A DNA stretch of 37,986 nt, taken from Oscillibacter sp. MSJ-31 (GTDB lineage: Bacteria; Bacillota; Clostridia; Oscillospirales; Oscillospiraceae). Below the pieces are notes generated by a model. It saw only the letters and a program-made list of their open reading frames with translations, searched no databases and was not told the origin of the DNA. Positions 31,260 through 37,986 of the stretch are shown piece by piece (the first letter of the stretch is position 1; each line of letters opens with the position of its first letter). The translations under genes were made by a program, and so were the position numbers. The stretch is from assembly GCF_018918025.1 (NCBI RefSeq), contig NZ_JAHLPT010000022.1, positions 1-37,986 of the forward strand, written 5' to 3'.

Positions 31260-32015
31260 TCACTTGCAGCCATCAAGCATGGCCTTGATCTCTTCCTTGC
31301 TGCGCAGACCGACCGAGCCGGTGAGCGTGTGGCGGTCCTGCACGACGGCGAGCGTCGGGATGGACTCGATGCCGAACATCTGCGCCAGCTCGCCCTGCTC
31401 GTCAACGTTGACGCGGCAGAACTTGACCTGCGGCTCCTCGCGGTTGAGCTCCTCAAAGGCGGGCGCGAGCATCCGGCAGGGCTGGCACCATTCCGCCCAG
31501 AAGTCGATGAGGATGAGGCCCGGATCGTCGAGCACCTCGGTCTGGAAATTCTCTCTCGTGAGCGTCACGATGTCGGTAAAGGTGCGCGTTTCGACGTAGG
31601 GCTCGCGCTCGGCTCCGCCGCCGCAGCCGGAGCAGCCGGCGCACCCGCCGGAGGCGCAGCCTCCTCCGCAGCCGCCGCAGCCGCCCTCTGCGGCAAAATC
31701 GCCGTCGACGGCCTCCAGGTTTCCCTGTAAAAAGCGTTCGAGCACATCGTCCGCCGCGCCGGTGATGCCGGAAAAAACAAGCATGTGCTCGCCCTCGACG
31801 GCCTGCCGCGCGTGCTCACCGATGCTGCCGCAGAGCACGACGTCCACGCCGTGCTCCTTGAGCGTGCGGGCGACCGCCGCGTGGCTCAGATCCTCGGGCG
31901 CGATGACCTCGCTCGTGACCGGATCGAGATCCGAAACGTTGTAGATGATAAACTCCTTGGCGCGGCCGAAATGCTCCAGCAAAACGCCGTCCTGATACGG
32001 CATTGCAATCTTCAT
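31260..32015 (-). CDS. NifX/NifB-type domain fused to thioredoxin through a Cys-Gly-rich linker
   Basis: A 251-residue fusion. Residues 1-105 resemble the dinitrogenase Fe-Mo cofactor (NifX/NafY/YjbO-like) domain, beginning MKIAMPYQDGVLLEHFGRA. Residues 111-134 are almost only Gly and Cys (Cys113, 116, 120, 125, 128, 131) and could bind metal. Residues 145-251 are a thioredoxin with the active site WCQPC (177-180) and the cis-Pro 'ESIPTL'. It is co-transcribed with the small FTR-like gene. An oxidoreductase serving an iron-sulfur or metal-handling step is plausible. The start at 32015 follows AAAGGAG; the longer frame has no site. Confidence 0.85.
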   Translation of the reverse strand: MKIAMPYQDGVLLEHFGRAKEFIIYNVSDLDPVTSEVIAPEDLSHAAVARTLKEHGVDVVLCGSIGEHARQAVEGEHMLVFSGITGAADDVLERFLQGNLEAVDGDFAAEGGCGGCGGGCASGGCAGCSGCGGGAEREPYVETRTFTDIVTLTRENFQTEVLDDPGLILIDFWAEWCQPCRMLAPAFEELNREEPQVKFCRVNVDEQGELAQMFGIESIPTLAVVQDRHTLTGSVGLRSKEEIKAMLDGCK

Positions 32016-32125
32016 AACAGTAACTCCTTTGCCTTTTTGATTTTGAGGATAGCTTATCACAATTTCCACCATTCTACAACCGGAAGTTTTCTATCCTCTC
32101 TATGCAAAAAATTGCAGAGCGGCCC

Positions 32126-32154
32126 TTGCGTCCGCCGCGCATTTTCGCTACAAT
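32126..32154 (+). promoter_or_regulatory. Promoter of the greA gene
   Basis: TTGCGT (32126-32131) and TACAAT (32149-32154) have a 17-bp spacer. The start near 32161 rules out translation from the in-frame ATG at 32102. Confidence 0.6.
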
Positions 32155-32215
32155 AGGCATAGAAAGCTTCATGCGTGAGCACCGCAAAAAACGCAAGCGA
32201 AAGGAAGCGTTATCC

Positions 32216-32719
32216 ATGAACGACGAGCTGACCGCACAGGATATTCAAAAAATGCAGGCGGAGCTGAACGACCGCCGTCTCCGTCTGATGCCGGAGCTGA
32301 TCGAGGAGGTCAAGCGCACCCGCGCCTTCGGCGACCTGAGCGAAAACTACGAGTACAAGGCGGCCAAGCAGGAGCAGAACCGCAACAAGAGCCGCATCCG
32401 CTACCTCGAGCGCATGATCGCCTCGGCCCGCGTAATCGAGGATCATTCCTCCGCCGACGAGGTCGGGCTGTACGACAGGGTGACGGTCCGTATGGTCGAG
32501 CTGGGGAAGGAAAAGGTCTTTCAGATCGTGACCACCGTGCGCTGCGACGCCCTCAAGGGCCTCGTGAGCAAGGAGTCCCCCGTCGGCAGGGCGATCCTCG
32601 GCAGTAAGGTCGGCGACACCGTAACCGTCCGCGTCAGCGACACGAACAGCTACCATGCCGAGATTCTTTCCATCGAAAAGCAGGCGGACGACGGCAGCGC
32701 TCCCCTGCGCAGCTTTTGA
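32216..32719 (+). CDS. greA: GreA/GreB-family transcription elongation factor
   Basis: A 167-residue protein. The N-terminal coiled coil begins 'MNDELTAQDIQKMQAEL' and carries the family hallmark 'FGDLSENYEYKAAKQEQ' at the tip, whose acidic residues reach into the RNA polymerase secondary channel. The C-terminal FKBP-like domain has 'GLVSKESPVGRAILGSKVGD'. It rescues backtracked polymerase by stimulating transcript cleavage. The start at 32216 follows AAAGGAAG; an ATG at 32171 is within the transcript but has no site. The last base of its coding frame is close to the next gene, which starts 5 bases after its stop. Confidence 0.85.
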   Translation: MNDELTAQDIQKMQAELNDRRLRLMPELIEEVKRTRAFGDLSENYEYKAAKQEQNRNKSRIRYLERMIASARVIEDHSSADEVGLYDRVTVRMVELGKEKVFQIVTTVRCDALKGLVSKESPVGRAILGSKVGDTVTVRVSDTNSYHAEILSIEKQADDGSAPLRSF

Positions 32720-32724
32720 GCGCG

Positions 32725-33378
32725 ATGGGCGAGTCCGTCATTCTTCATGCCGAGCGCAGCTTTCTCGTCTGCCGCAAGCCGGTCGGCGTCGAGTGCGAGC
32801 ACGAGCTGCCGGCTCTGCTCGCTGAGGAGATGAAATGTAAAGTAGATTCGCTTTACTGCGTTCACCGCTTAGACCGTGCCGTCGGCGGCGTGATGGTCTG
32901 GGCGAGGACGCCCAAGGCAGCCGCCGAGCTGAGCCGTCAGGTGCAGGAAAAAGCCTTGAAAAAGGCGTATTTTGCCGTTTGCTCCGGTATTCCCACGCCC
33001 GACGCGGGCGAGATGCGCGATCTGCTTTTCAAGGACTCTGTAAAGCAAAAGTCCTTTGCAGTTATTTCTCCCCGCCGCGGCGTCAAGGAAGCCCTGCTCG
33101 ACTATCGCGTACTGCAAACCGCCGCACTCAACGGCTCTCCTGCCGCCCTCGTGCGCGTCACGCTGCGCACGGGACGCTTTCACCAGATCCGCTGCCAGTT
33201 CGCCACGCGCGGCCATCCGCTGCTCGGCGACGGCAAATACGGCAGCCGCGAGCGCGGCTGCACGACGGCGCTGTGGAGCTGCCGCCTCGCCTTTTTCCAT
33301 CCCGAGACGCACGCGCCCCTCGTCTTTGAGGCTGCGCCGCCGCGCATCTTTCCGTGGGACCGCTTTGCATGGCACTGA
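32725..33378 (+). CDS. RluA-type pseudouridine synthase, short form without S4 domain
   Basis: A 217-residue catalytic-domain-only protein. The active-site Asp50 is in 'VHRLDRAVGGVMVWART', with 'LRTGRFHQIRCQFATRGHPLLGD' as the second motif. It lacks the N-terminal S4 domain that the synthase at 28734 appears to have, so it is closer to RluC/TruC-like short forms. It begins 5 bases after greA and has no clear ribosome site, so it is probably translated by coupling. The RNA target is unknown. Confidence 0.85.
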   Translation: MGESVILHAERSFLVCRKPVGVECEHELPALLAEEMKCKVDSLYCVHRLDRAVGGVMVWARTPKAAAELSRQVQEKALKKAYFAVCSGIPTPDAGEMRDLLFKDSVKQKSFAVISPRRGVKEALLDYRVLQTAALNGSPAALVRVTLRTGRFHQIRCQFATRGHPLLGDGKYGSRERGCTTALWSCRLAFFHPETHAPLVFEAAPPRIFPWDRFAWH

Positions 33379-33385
33379 ATCGACA

Positions 33386-33418
33386 ACGAGAGACGGCACG
33401 CGCCGTCTCTCGTTTCTT
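33386..33418. terminator. Bidirectional terminator, greA operon / NlpC-P60 gene
   Basis: ACGAGAGACGGC (33386-33397) pairs with GCCGTCTCTCGT (33402-33413) around ACGC, followed by TTCTTC. Confidence 0.8.
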
Positions 33419-34506
33419 CATGGAATGCAGATGATCTTGGTGAGCGACTCCAGCCACGTTTTGCCGTTCGCCCGCACCACCGTCAGCGGCGTCACCGCGA
33501 CGGTGTTCACTGCGCGCGGCTCGCCGCCCGCGCTCCCCGGCGGCAGAAAATTTCCCGCCGCGCTCAGACACCGCGGCTCGCCGTCCTCCACACCCCAGCT
33601 GAGCATGACGTGTCCCGGGAAATAGAGGATCGTCCCGACCGGCAGTGTGCAAAGCGCCGCGCGCTTCTCCTCCGTGGAAAGCGCCGACACGTCCTCCGCG
33701 CCGGGCAGCAGCGCCAGCCCTGCGGCGTCGCGCGGCAGGCGGAAGCCGAAGCAGCGGTAGACGTCTCCCACCAGCGCGGAGCAATCCCGCCCGCCGAGCA
33801 TCCCGCCCCAGCCGTACACCTCTCCGCGCATTTTCGCCGCCTGCGCGGTGACGTTCTCATGCGTATAGGGCAGGTCGCCCACGCACACATCCGCGCTGAC
33901 CGGCACCATCGTCTCGCGATATTCCAGCCATCCGTCCGCGCGGCGCACAGGCAGACGAACAAGGTAGTTATCGTAGCTCATGCGCCCGCGCAGCGCGCGC
34001 ACCGTTCCTGGCAGGGCGGCAAGCGGCAGGCGCGTCCCCATCGGCAGCACCGCGCCGGAGACACGCGGCTCATAGGGATCGCAGCAGAGCGTGACACGGC
34101 TGCCGGTCACGCGCAGGAAACCGCCCTCCTGCGCCGCGCGCCAGACGCCGAGGTCTTCGCACAGCCCGATGTCCGCCGCCGGCACCCAGCCCGCGTAGTA
34201 CGAGGTCTCGGCATAGCAGAAGCGCCCGTCCACGCTCTCCCCAAGCAGCGCCATCGGCTCGTTCAGCAGCACCGCGGTGAGCTGAAGCGGGTCGTCGTAC
34301 CGGTCCCCCGCCCGCGTGGGGCACAGGGCATCCGTCGGTTTCGCGCGCAGACTCGTGCGCCGCACGCTGACACCCCAGCGCACGTCACGACCGCGCAGCC
34401 GCGTCAGGTCCCAGAGCCTTGCCGCCTCGCCCGGAACGCACAGAAGCGATTCATTGTACTGCGCGATCTCCTCTGCGGTCATCAAGGCCGCATCCTTTTT
34501 CCGCAT
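33418..34506 (-). CDS. NlpC/P60-family cysteine hydrolase with SH3-like domains
   Basis: A 362-residue protein. The N-terminal 'MTAEEIAQYNESLL' block matches the NlpC/P60 stabilising region. Two SH3-like domains follow (about 45-115 and 125-205). The C-terminal NlpC/P60 domain has Cys242 in 'GGRDCSALVGDVYRCFG' and His299 in 'GHVMLSWG'. Such enzymes cut peptidoglycan stem peptides (gamma-glutamyl-diamino acid bonds). No signal peptide is visible, so it may act on recycled peptides in the cytoplasm, as this domain set does in YkfC-like enzymes. The ATG at 34506 directly follows the terminator-like hairpin of the TraX gene; an internal ATG at 34482 is an alternative start. Confidence 0.8.
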   Translation of the reverse strand: MRKKDAALMTAEEIAQYNESLLCVPGEAARLWDLTRLRGRDVRWGVSVRRTSLRAKPTDALCPTRAGDRYDDPLQLTAVLLNEPMALLGESVDGRFCYAETSYYAGWVPAADIGLCEDLGVWRAAQEGGFLRVTGSRVTLCCDPYEPRVSGAVLPMGTRLPLAALPGTVRALRGRMSYDNYLVRLPVRRADGWLEYRETMVPVSADVCVGDLPYTHENVTAQAAKMRGEVYGWGGMLGGRDCSALVGDVYRCFGFRLPRDAAGLALLPGAEDVSALSTEEKRAALCTLPVGTILYFPGHVMLSWGVEDGEPRCLSAAGNFLPPGSAGGEPRAVNTVAVTPLTVVRANGKTWLESLTKIICIP

Positions 34507-34561
34507 AAAAAGCCCCCCGTCCGGCGTTTTCTCTACTCTATGCGCCGCAGCGGGGGAGCTT
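34505..34561 (-). terminator. Hairpin and T-run at the end of the TraX-like gene
   Basis: On the minus strand AAGCTCCCCCG pairs with CGGGGGGCTT (one bulge) around a loop of about 30 nt, then TTTTT and the ATG of the NlpC/P60 gene. It may terminate the TraX transcript while also hiding the G-rich ribosome site of the next gene. Confidence 0.5.
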
Positions 34562-34569
34562 TCCGATTT

Positions 34570-35307
34570 TTATTGAATCATTGTAAGCAGGGCCAGCACC
34601 AGCATATGCGCGGGGTAAAACGCATAGCAGGCATACTGGAACGCCTTGCTGTGGTGTCCCTGCCGCCCGCGGTAGAGCCAGATCGGCACGAGGGCAAGCA
34701 GCGCAAGCCCCTGCTCGCACAGCTCGATCTCACGCCCGAAGAGCGTGACCGGATACATCTGCCCGCCGAGCACCACCACATTGAGCCAGTACAGCGCCGC
34801 AAGCTGCCCGAGCAGGCACCACCACTTCCGCTCGCGGAAAAAGTAGAATGCAAACACCGTCAGCACGCCCGCGCCGTAGTAGTCCACCATGCCGAGCGTG
34901 CCGAGGGCAAAGCCCAGCACAACGACCGCCGCACAGGTCAGGACATAAAGCCAGCACTTTCCCTTCGCCCGCGCTGCCTCCATCAGGCGGATGCCGAGCA
35001 GGCCGAGAAGCAGCGTCCAGATCACGTTCTGGTGCACGGGGTAGAACACCGTTCCGCCGTACATCAGGTCGAACGGCACCTCGGAGAGCACAGCAAAGAG
35101 CAGCATCCGCAGCGCATAGCGCTTGAAGCTGCGCGTGTGGAAATACCCCTCCACCGCCAAAAAGGCGAAGATCGGAAAGGCCAGCCGCCCGACGTGCGTC
35201 AGCCACATCTGCGAGGAAAGCAGCGTCGCCCATAGGTGGTCCATCAGCATAAACGTCATGGCGAGAATGTGCAGCGCCGCGGCGCTGAGATCAAAGGTCT
35301 TTTTCAT
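34570..35307 (-). CDS. TraX-family membrane protein
   Basis: A 245-residue polytopic membrane protein with about eight hydrophobic segments. The opening 'LHILAMTFMLMDHLWATLL' and 'VGRLAFPIFAFLAVEGYFHTRS' are the hallmark of TraX (PF05857). In F plasmids TraX acetylates pilin. Chromosomal copies in Clostridia stand alone and are of unknown function, possibly acyl transfer to envelope components. AAGGAG lies 6 bases before the second of two adjacent ATGs, which is the chosen start (35307); the first (35310) differs by one residue. Confidence 0.85.
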   Translation of the reverse strand: MKKTFDLSAAALHILAMTFMLMDHLWATLLSSQMWLTHVGRLAFPIFAFLAVEGYFHTRSFKRYALRMLLFAVLSEVPFDLMYGGTVFYPVHQNVIWTLLLGLLGIRLMEAARAKGKCWLYVLTCAAVVVLGFALGTLGMVDYYGAGVLTVFAFYFFRERKWWCLLGQLAALYWLNVVVLGGQMYPVTLFGREIELCEQGLALLALVPIWLYRGRQGHHSKAFQYACYAFYPAHMLVLALLTMIQ

Positions 35308-35351
35308 CATGGTCTCCTTTTTTGTCCGGCGTCTCCGCGCCGTGTCCTCAC

Positions 35352-35381
35352 AGTATAGCACAGATCCTGTCGAAATGTCTA
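35352..35381 (-). promoter_or_regulatory. Promoter of the TraX-like gene
   Basis: On the minus strand TAGACA (35381-35376) and TATACT (35357-35352) have an 18-bp spacer, with TGC before the -10 (extended). Confidence 0.55.
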
Positions 35382-35467
35382 CCAAAAAAGAAATGGTTTT
35401 TTCCTTCCCATGCGGTATAATGAATTATTTTAAAATGATTGGCGGAAGCCCAGCGGCCCTTTGATAT

Positions 35468-35519
35468 GCTCCCTCTATGAGAGACAGTGAAATAAAACAC
35501 TGTCAATCATGGAGGGAGC
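35468..35519 (+). repeat. Long imperfect hairpin hiding the transposase ribosome site
   Basis: GCTCCCTC(T)ATGA at 35468-35480 pairs with TCAT(G)GAGGGAGC ending at 35519, and GACAGTG/CACTGTC form an inner stem. The right arm contains the GGAGGGAG ribosome site of the ORF at 35526. Such structures limit transposase translation in several IS families. A -10-like TATAAT lies upstream at 35416-35421. Confidence 0.65.
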
Positions 35520-35525
35520 ATTACT

Positions 35526-35615
35526 ATGCCACAGAAGCAGAAATTAAGTGCAGAGGAAAAAGCGAAAGTCATTGAGGATCAAGGGGCTTCCCTCCGTCGC
35601 GGCGGACAGCGCTGA
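35526..35615 (+). pseudogene. Truncated transposase head (IS3-like orfA N-terminus)
   Basis: Eighteen codons, 'MPQKQKLSAEEKAKVIED', match the beginning of helix-turn-helix transposase proteins of IS3-type elements common in Clostridia, with GGAGGGAG 7 bases upstream. The similarity ends at about 35579, and 11 unrelated codons follow to a TGA at 35613-35615. The rest of the element is missing, so this is a remnant joined to other DNA at about 35579-35581. Confidence 0.6.
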
Positions 35616-35793
35616 CGAGCGCTACGCCGGTATCCGGCATACCGATGCCGCCGAGCTCTCCTTCACCAACGACGGCCGCATCACCGAGACCGTGCGCAAC
35701 GCCTTCCAGCAGGTCTGCGGCGACCTCGGCGCGGGCGTCTGCGCGACTGCCGGCGAGGCGGCCCGCGCCTTCGTACAGCAGTGCGCCGGCTGA
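35548..35793 (+). pseudogene. Orphan C-terminal gene fragment fused to IS sequence
   Basis: From about 35585 to the TGA at 35791-35793 a coding-like frame reads 'ERYAGIRHTDAAELSFTNDG', 'ITETVRNAFQQVCGDLGAG' and 'GEAARAFVQQCAG'. Codon use is like the native genes, with strong GC at third positions. Its open frame extends left only through the transposase head in a different frame, starting at a GTG (35548), so its own N-terminus is gone. The parent family is not recognised. It is followed by a proper terminator, which supports a once-functional gene. Confidence 0.5.
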
Positions 35794-35815
35794 GCTTCCG
35801 TTTTCCCCTATCGCG

Positions 35816-35851
35816 GCAGGCATGGTCCTTTCGGGACCGCGCCTGCTTTTT
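35816..35851 (+). terminator. Terminator after the orphan fragment
   Basis: GCAGGC (35816-35821) pairs with GCCTGC (35841-35846), and GGTCC with GGACC inside it, followed by TTTTT. Confidence 0.8.
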
Positions 35852-35908
35852 GCATGAGTGCCTGTGGAACCGGAAATACTATCCTCACCAAATCAAGGAG
35901 GTATTTCC

Positions 35909-37486
35909 ATGTCTGATATGTTTTGCTTTCAATGCCAGCAGACCGCCGGCGGCAGCGGCTGCGTCCGCACCGGCGTATGCGGCAAGCAGCCCACGACGGC
36001 ACATTTACAGGATATTCTTGTCTGCCGCCTGATCCGTCTCGCGGAGGTCTGCGAACAGAATAGCGAGCATCCGCGTGAGGTCACGCAGCTGCTCGCCGAT
36101 GGGCTTTTCACCACGCTCACGAACGTCAACTTCGATGACGGGGCCATCCGCGCCTTTACCGCCCGCGTGGAGGACGCCCTGCGTTCGCACGGCGGAGACG
36201 TGCGTGAGGAGGACCCCTCATGGCTCTGGCGCGGTGAGACGGATACGGTGTCGCTGCGCTCCACGCTGCTCTTCGGACTCAAGGGCATGGCCGCCTACGC
36301 GCACCATGCCATGCGTCTCGGCTGCGAGGACGAGACGGTGAGCGCGTGGTTCTGCAAGGGGCTTTCCGCGCTCGCACAGGAGCACAGTGTCGCGGAATGG
36401 CTCGCGCTCCTCACCGAATTCGGCGAGGTGAATTTCAAGTGCATGGCGCTGCTCGACCGTGCGAATACCTCGGCCTTCGGCGATCCCGTGCCCACGCGCG
36501 TCCACACCGATATACAGAAAGGCCCGTTCATCGTCGTTTCCGGTCACGACCTTGAGGACCTGCATCAGCTCCTCGAGCAGACCGCCGGAAAGGGCATCAA
36601 CGTCTATACGCACAGCGAGATGCTGCCCGCGCACGGCTATCCGGGTCTAAACAAATATCCCCACCTCGCGGGCAACTTCGGCACAGCATGGCAGAATCAG
36701 CAGAAGGAGTTTGCCGATCTCCCCGCGCCCATCCTTTTCACCACCAACTGTATCATGCCGCCGCGTGAGAGCTACGCCGACCGCGTCTATACCACCTCGG
36801 TCGTCGGCTACAAGGGGCTGCGACATATCGAGGAGGACGCGCAGGGCCGCAAGGACTTCTCCCCCATCATCGAGCAGGCGCTTGCCCTCGGCGGCTATGA
36901 GACCGACCGCAGCATGAGCGGCATCAACGGCGGTCATATGCTCACTACCGGCTTTGCCCACGCGGCAGTCCTCGCGCAGGCGCCGCAGATCATCGAGGCC
37001 ATCAAAAGCGGCGCCATCAAGCACATCTTTCTCGTCGGCGGCTGCGACGGTGCGCACCCCGGGCGCAATTACTACACGGAGTTCGTCAAGCGCACACCGA
37101 TGGACACGCTCGTCCTCACCCTCGCCTGCGGCAAGTTCCGCTTTAACGACCTTGACCTCGGCGAGATCAACGGTATCCCGCGTATCCTCGACGTCGGACA
37201 ATGCAACGATGCCTACAGCGCTGTCCAAATTGCGCTTGCTCTCGCGGACGCCTTCGGCTGCACGGTCAACGACCTGCCGCTCACGCTTGTGCTGACCTGG
37301 TACGAGCAAAAGGCCGTGTGTATTCTGCTCACGCTGCTCGCCCTGGGCATCAAAAATATCTGTCTCGGCCCCACCATGCCGGCCTTTCTTTCAGAGACGG
37401 TCATCAAAACGTTAGTAGACGCCTATAACCTCCAGCCCATCACGAATCCGCAGCAGGACCTCGACGCCATCCTGCATCGCGGATAA
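35909..37486 (+). CDS. hcp: Hydroxylamine reductase (hybrid cluster protein)
   Basis: A 525-residue Hcp. The N-terminal CX2CX8CX5C (Cys6, 9, 18, 24) should bind a 4Fe-4S cluster, as in Hcp of strict anaerobes. Hybrid-cluster ligands lie in 'VVSGHDLEDL', 'THSEMLPAHGYP', 'TTNCIMPP', 'LVGGCDGAH' and 'TLACGKFRFN'. The enzyme reduces hydroxylamine and acts in nitric-oxide and nitrosative-stress defence. The start at 35909 follows AAGGAGG (35895-35901). A weak TACTAT (35877-35882) is the only promoter-like element before it. No hcr partner is adjacent. Confidence 0.93.
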   Translation: MSDMFCFQCQQTAGGSGCVRTGVCGKQPTTAHLQDILVCRLIRLAEVCEQNSEHPREVTQLLADGLFTTLTNVNFDDGAIRAFTARVEDALRSHGGDVREEDPSWLWRGETDTVSLRSTLLFGLKGMAAYAHHAMRLGCEDETVSAWFCKGLSALAQEHSVAEWLALLTEFGEVNFKCMALLDRANTSAFGDPVPTRVHTDIQKGPFIVVSGHDLEDLHQLLEQTAGKGINVYTHSEMLPAHGYPGLNKYPHLAGNFGTAWQNQQKEFADLPAPILFTTNCIMPPRESYADRVYTTSVVGYKGLRHIEEDAQGRKDFSPIIEQALALGGYETDRSMSGINGGHMLTTGFAHAAVLAQAPQIIEAIKSGAIKHIFLVGGCDGAHPGRNYYTEFVKRTPMDTLVLTLACGKFRFNDLDLGEINGIPRILDVGQCNDAYSAVQIALALADAFGCTVNDLPLTLVLTWYEQKAVCILLTLLALGIKNICLGPTMPAFLSETVIKTLVDAYNLQPITNPQQDLDAILHRG

Positions 37487-37501
37487 ATTCACGGGATCAA
37501 A

Positions 37502-37536
37502 AGGGAAGCGAAGCCATTTCGTGGCTTCCCTTCCCT
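37502..37536 (+). terminator. Hairpin after hcp
   Basis: Two 7-bp stems separated by one mismatch (AGGGAAG with CTTCCCT, GAAGCCA with TGGCTTC) around TTTCG. The T-run after it is poor, so efficiency is uncertain. Confidence 0.5.
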
Positions 37537-37561
37537 CTGCCTTCCCCGCTCACAACAAGAA

Positions 37562-37589
37562 AAGCGACGGTCTTTAGACCGTCGCTTTC
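37562..37589 (-). terminator. Terminator of the tRNA-5S rRNA unit
   Basis: AAAGCGACGGTC (37562-37573) pairs with GACCGTCGCTTT (37578-37589). On the minus strand it is followed by TTCTTGTTG and lies 3 bases beyond the 5S gene. Confidence 0.85.
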
Positions 37590-37592
37590 ATG

Positions 37593-37706
<114 letters not shown>

Positions 37707-37867
37707 TTCTATTGCAACTGCTCTCGCAGCAACAAACATCTTTATTCAATTCGTATCTATCACCGGCGAGAAGCTAACGAAGCGCTTCGAGCCGGAAAGG
37801 AAAAGCAGCGGAGGGAATGAGCTTTGGGCTTTAGGCCAAAGCGAACGATCCGAAGCTTGCTTTGACG

Positions 37868-37942
37868 TGGTGACCCGTACCGGATTCGAACCGATGTTAA
37901 AGGCGTGAGAGGCCTCTGTCTTAACCACTTGACCAACGGGCC
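37868..37942 (-). tRNA. tRNA-Glu (anticodon CTC)
   Basis: A 75-base cloverleaf on the minus strand. The acceptor GGCCCGT pairs with ACGGGTC; the anticodon stem GAGGC/GCCTT surrounds the loop CTCTCAC, which places CTC at positions 34-36; the T arm contains TTCGAAT. CCA is encoded. CTC reads the GAG codon, which is heavily used in this GC-rich genome. Confidence 0.9.
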
Positions 37943-37946
37943 GTTT

Positions 37947-37986
37947 TGGTACACCTTCAGGGACTCGAACCCTGGACACCCTGATT
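37947..37986 (-). tRNA. Partial tRNA (3' half), cut by the window edge; possibly tRNA-Lys
   Basis: The visible 40 bases on the minus strand show a T arm, CAGGG-TTCGAGT-CCCTG, then AAGGTGT and ACCA, a complete tRNA 3' end with encoded CCA. It is 4 bases from tRNA-Glu. The anticodon lies outside. The 'AATCAG' just before the variable loop resembles tRNA-Lys, but this is a guess. Confidence 0.8.

Overview
The window is GC-rich DNA that looks like a chromosome segment of an anaerobic Clostridia species, probably in the Oscillospirales (Flavonifractor/Oscillibacter-like gut bacteria). This placement rests on the gene families present: DUF1292, the DUF6179/DUF6323 pair, TraX-like and NlpC/P60 proteins, hydroxylamine reductase, a small FTR-like protein and a YheO/DauR-type regulator. 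Strong AGGAGG-type ribosome binding sites agree with it. It is inferred from style and families, not from a marker-gene comparison.

The core, about 1001-26570, is a purine/urate catabolic island. On the plus strand it carries ssnA and ygfK; a dihydropyrimidinase-like hyuA followed by a membrane protein and an acyltransferase; ygeY and ygeW; carbamate kinase (arcC); a BMP-type lipoprotein; a nucleoside-type ABC importer (ATPase and two permeases); and an 8-oxoguanine-deaminase-like amidohydrolase. On the minus strand, inside the island, are a secreted 5'-nucleotidase with a LysM anchor, a DUF6179/DUF6323 pair, and an operon of a DauR-like regulator, a 493-aa PLP enzyme and a threonine-synthase-like PLP enzyme. 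This gene set (ssnA, ygfK, hyuA, ygeY, ygeW, carbamate kinase) matches the cluster recently tied to anaerobic urate/purine breakdown by gut bacteria. Two differences stand out. The usual YgeX diaminopropionate ammonia-lyase is absent, with two unrelated PLP enzymes present instead. No xanthine dehydrogenase is seen in the window.

A working model (inference): the 5'-nucleotidase releases nucleosides outside the cell and the BMP/ABC system imports them. The 8-oxoguanine deaminase can add urate. YgfK, SsnA and HyuA reduce and open the rings. YgeY and YgeW release carbamoyl phosphate, which carbamate kinase converts to ATP. The PLP enzymes deal with the remaining amino-acid skeleton. Most units have their own promoter and a strong intrinsic terminator, and two have structured leaders.

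Left of the island are the 3' end of an IS30-type transposase, a DUF1292 gene and a probable 6S RNA. To the right are housekeeping and accessory genes: a flavodoxin-family protein, a GT4 glycosyltransferase, two RluA-type pseudouridine synthases, a MATE transporter, an FTR-like protein with a NifX-thioredoxin fusion, GreA, an NlpC/P60 protein and a TraX-like protein. After these come a scar with a truncated transposase joined to an orphan gene tail, then hcp. The window ends with a minus-strand tRNA/tRNA-Glu/5S rRNA group.
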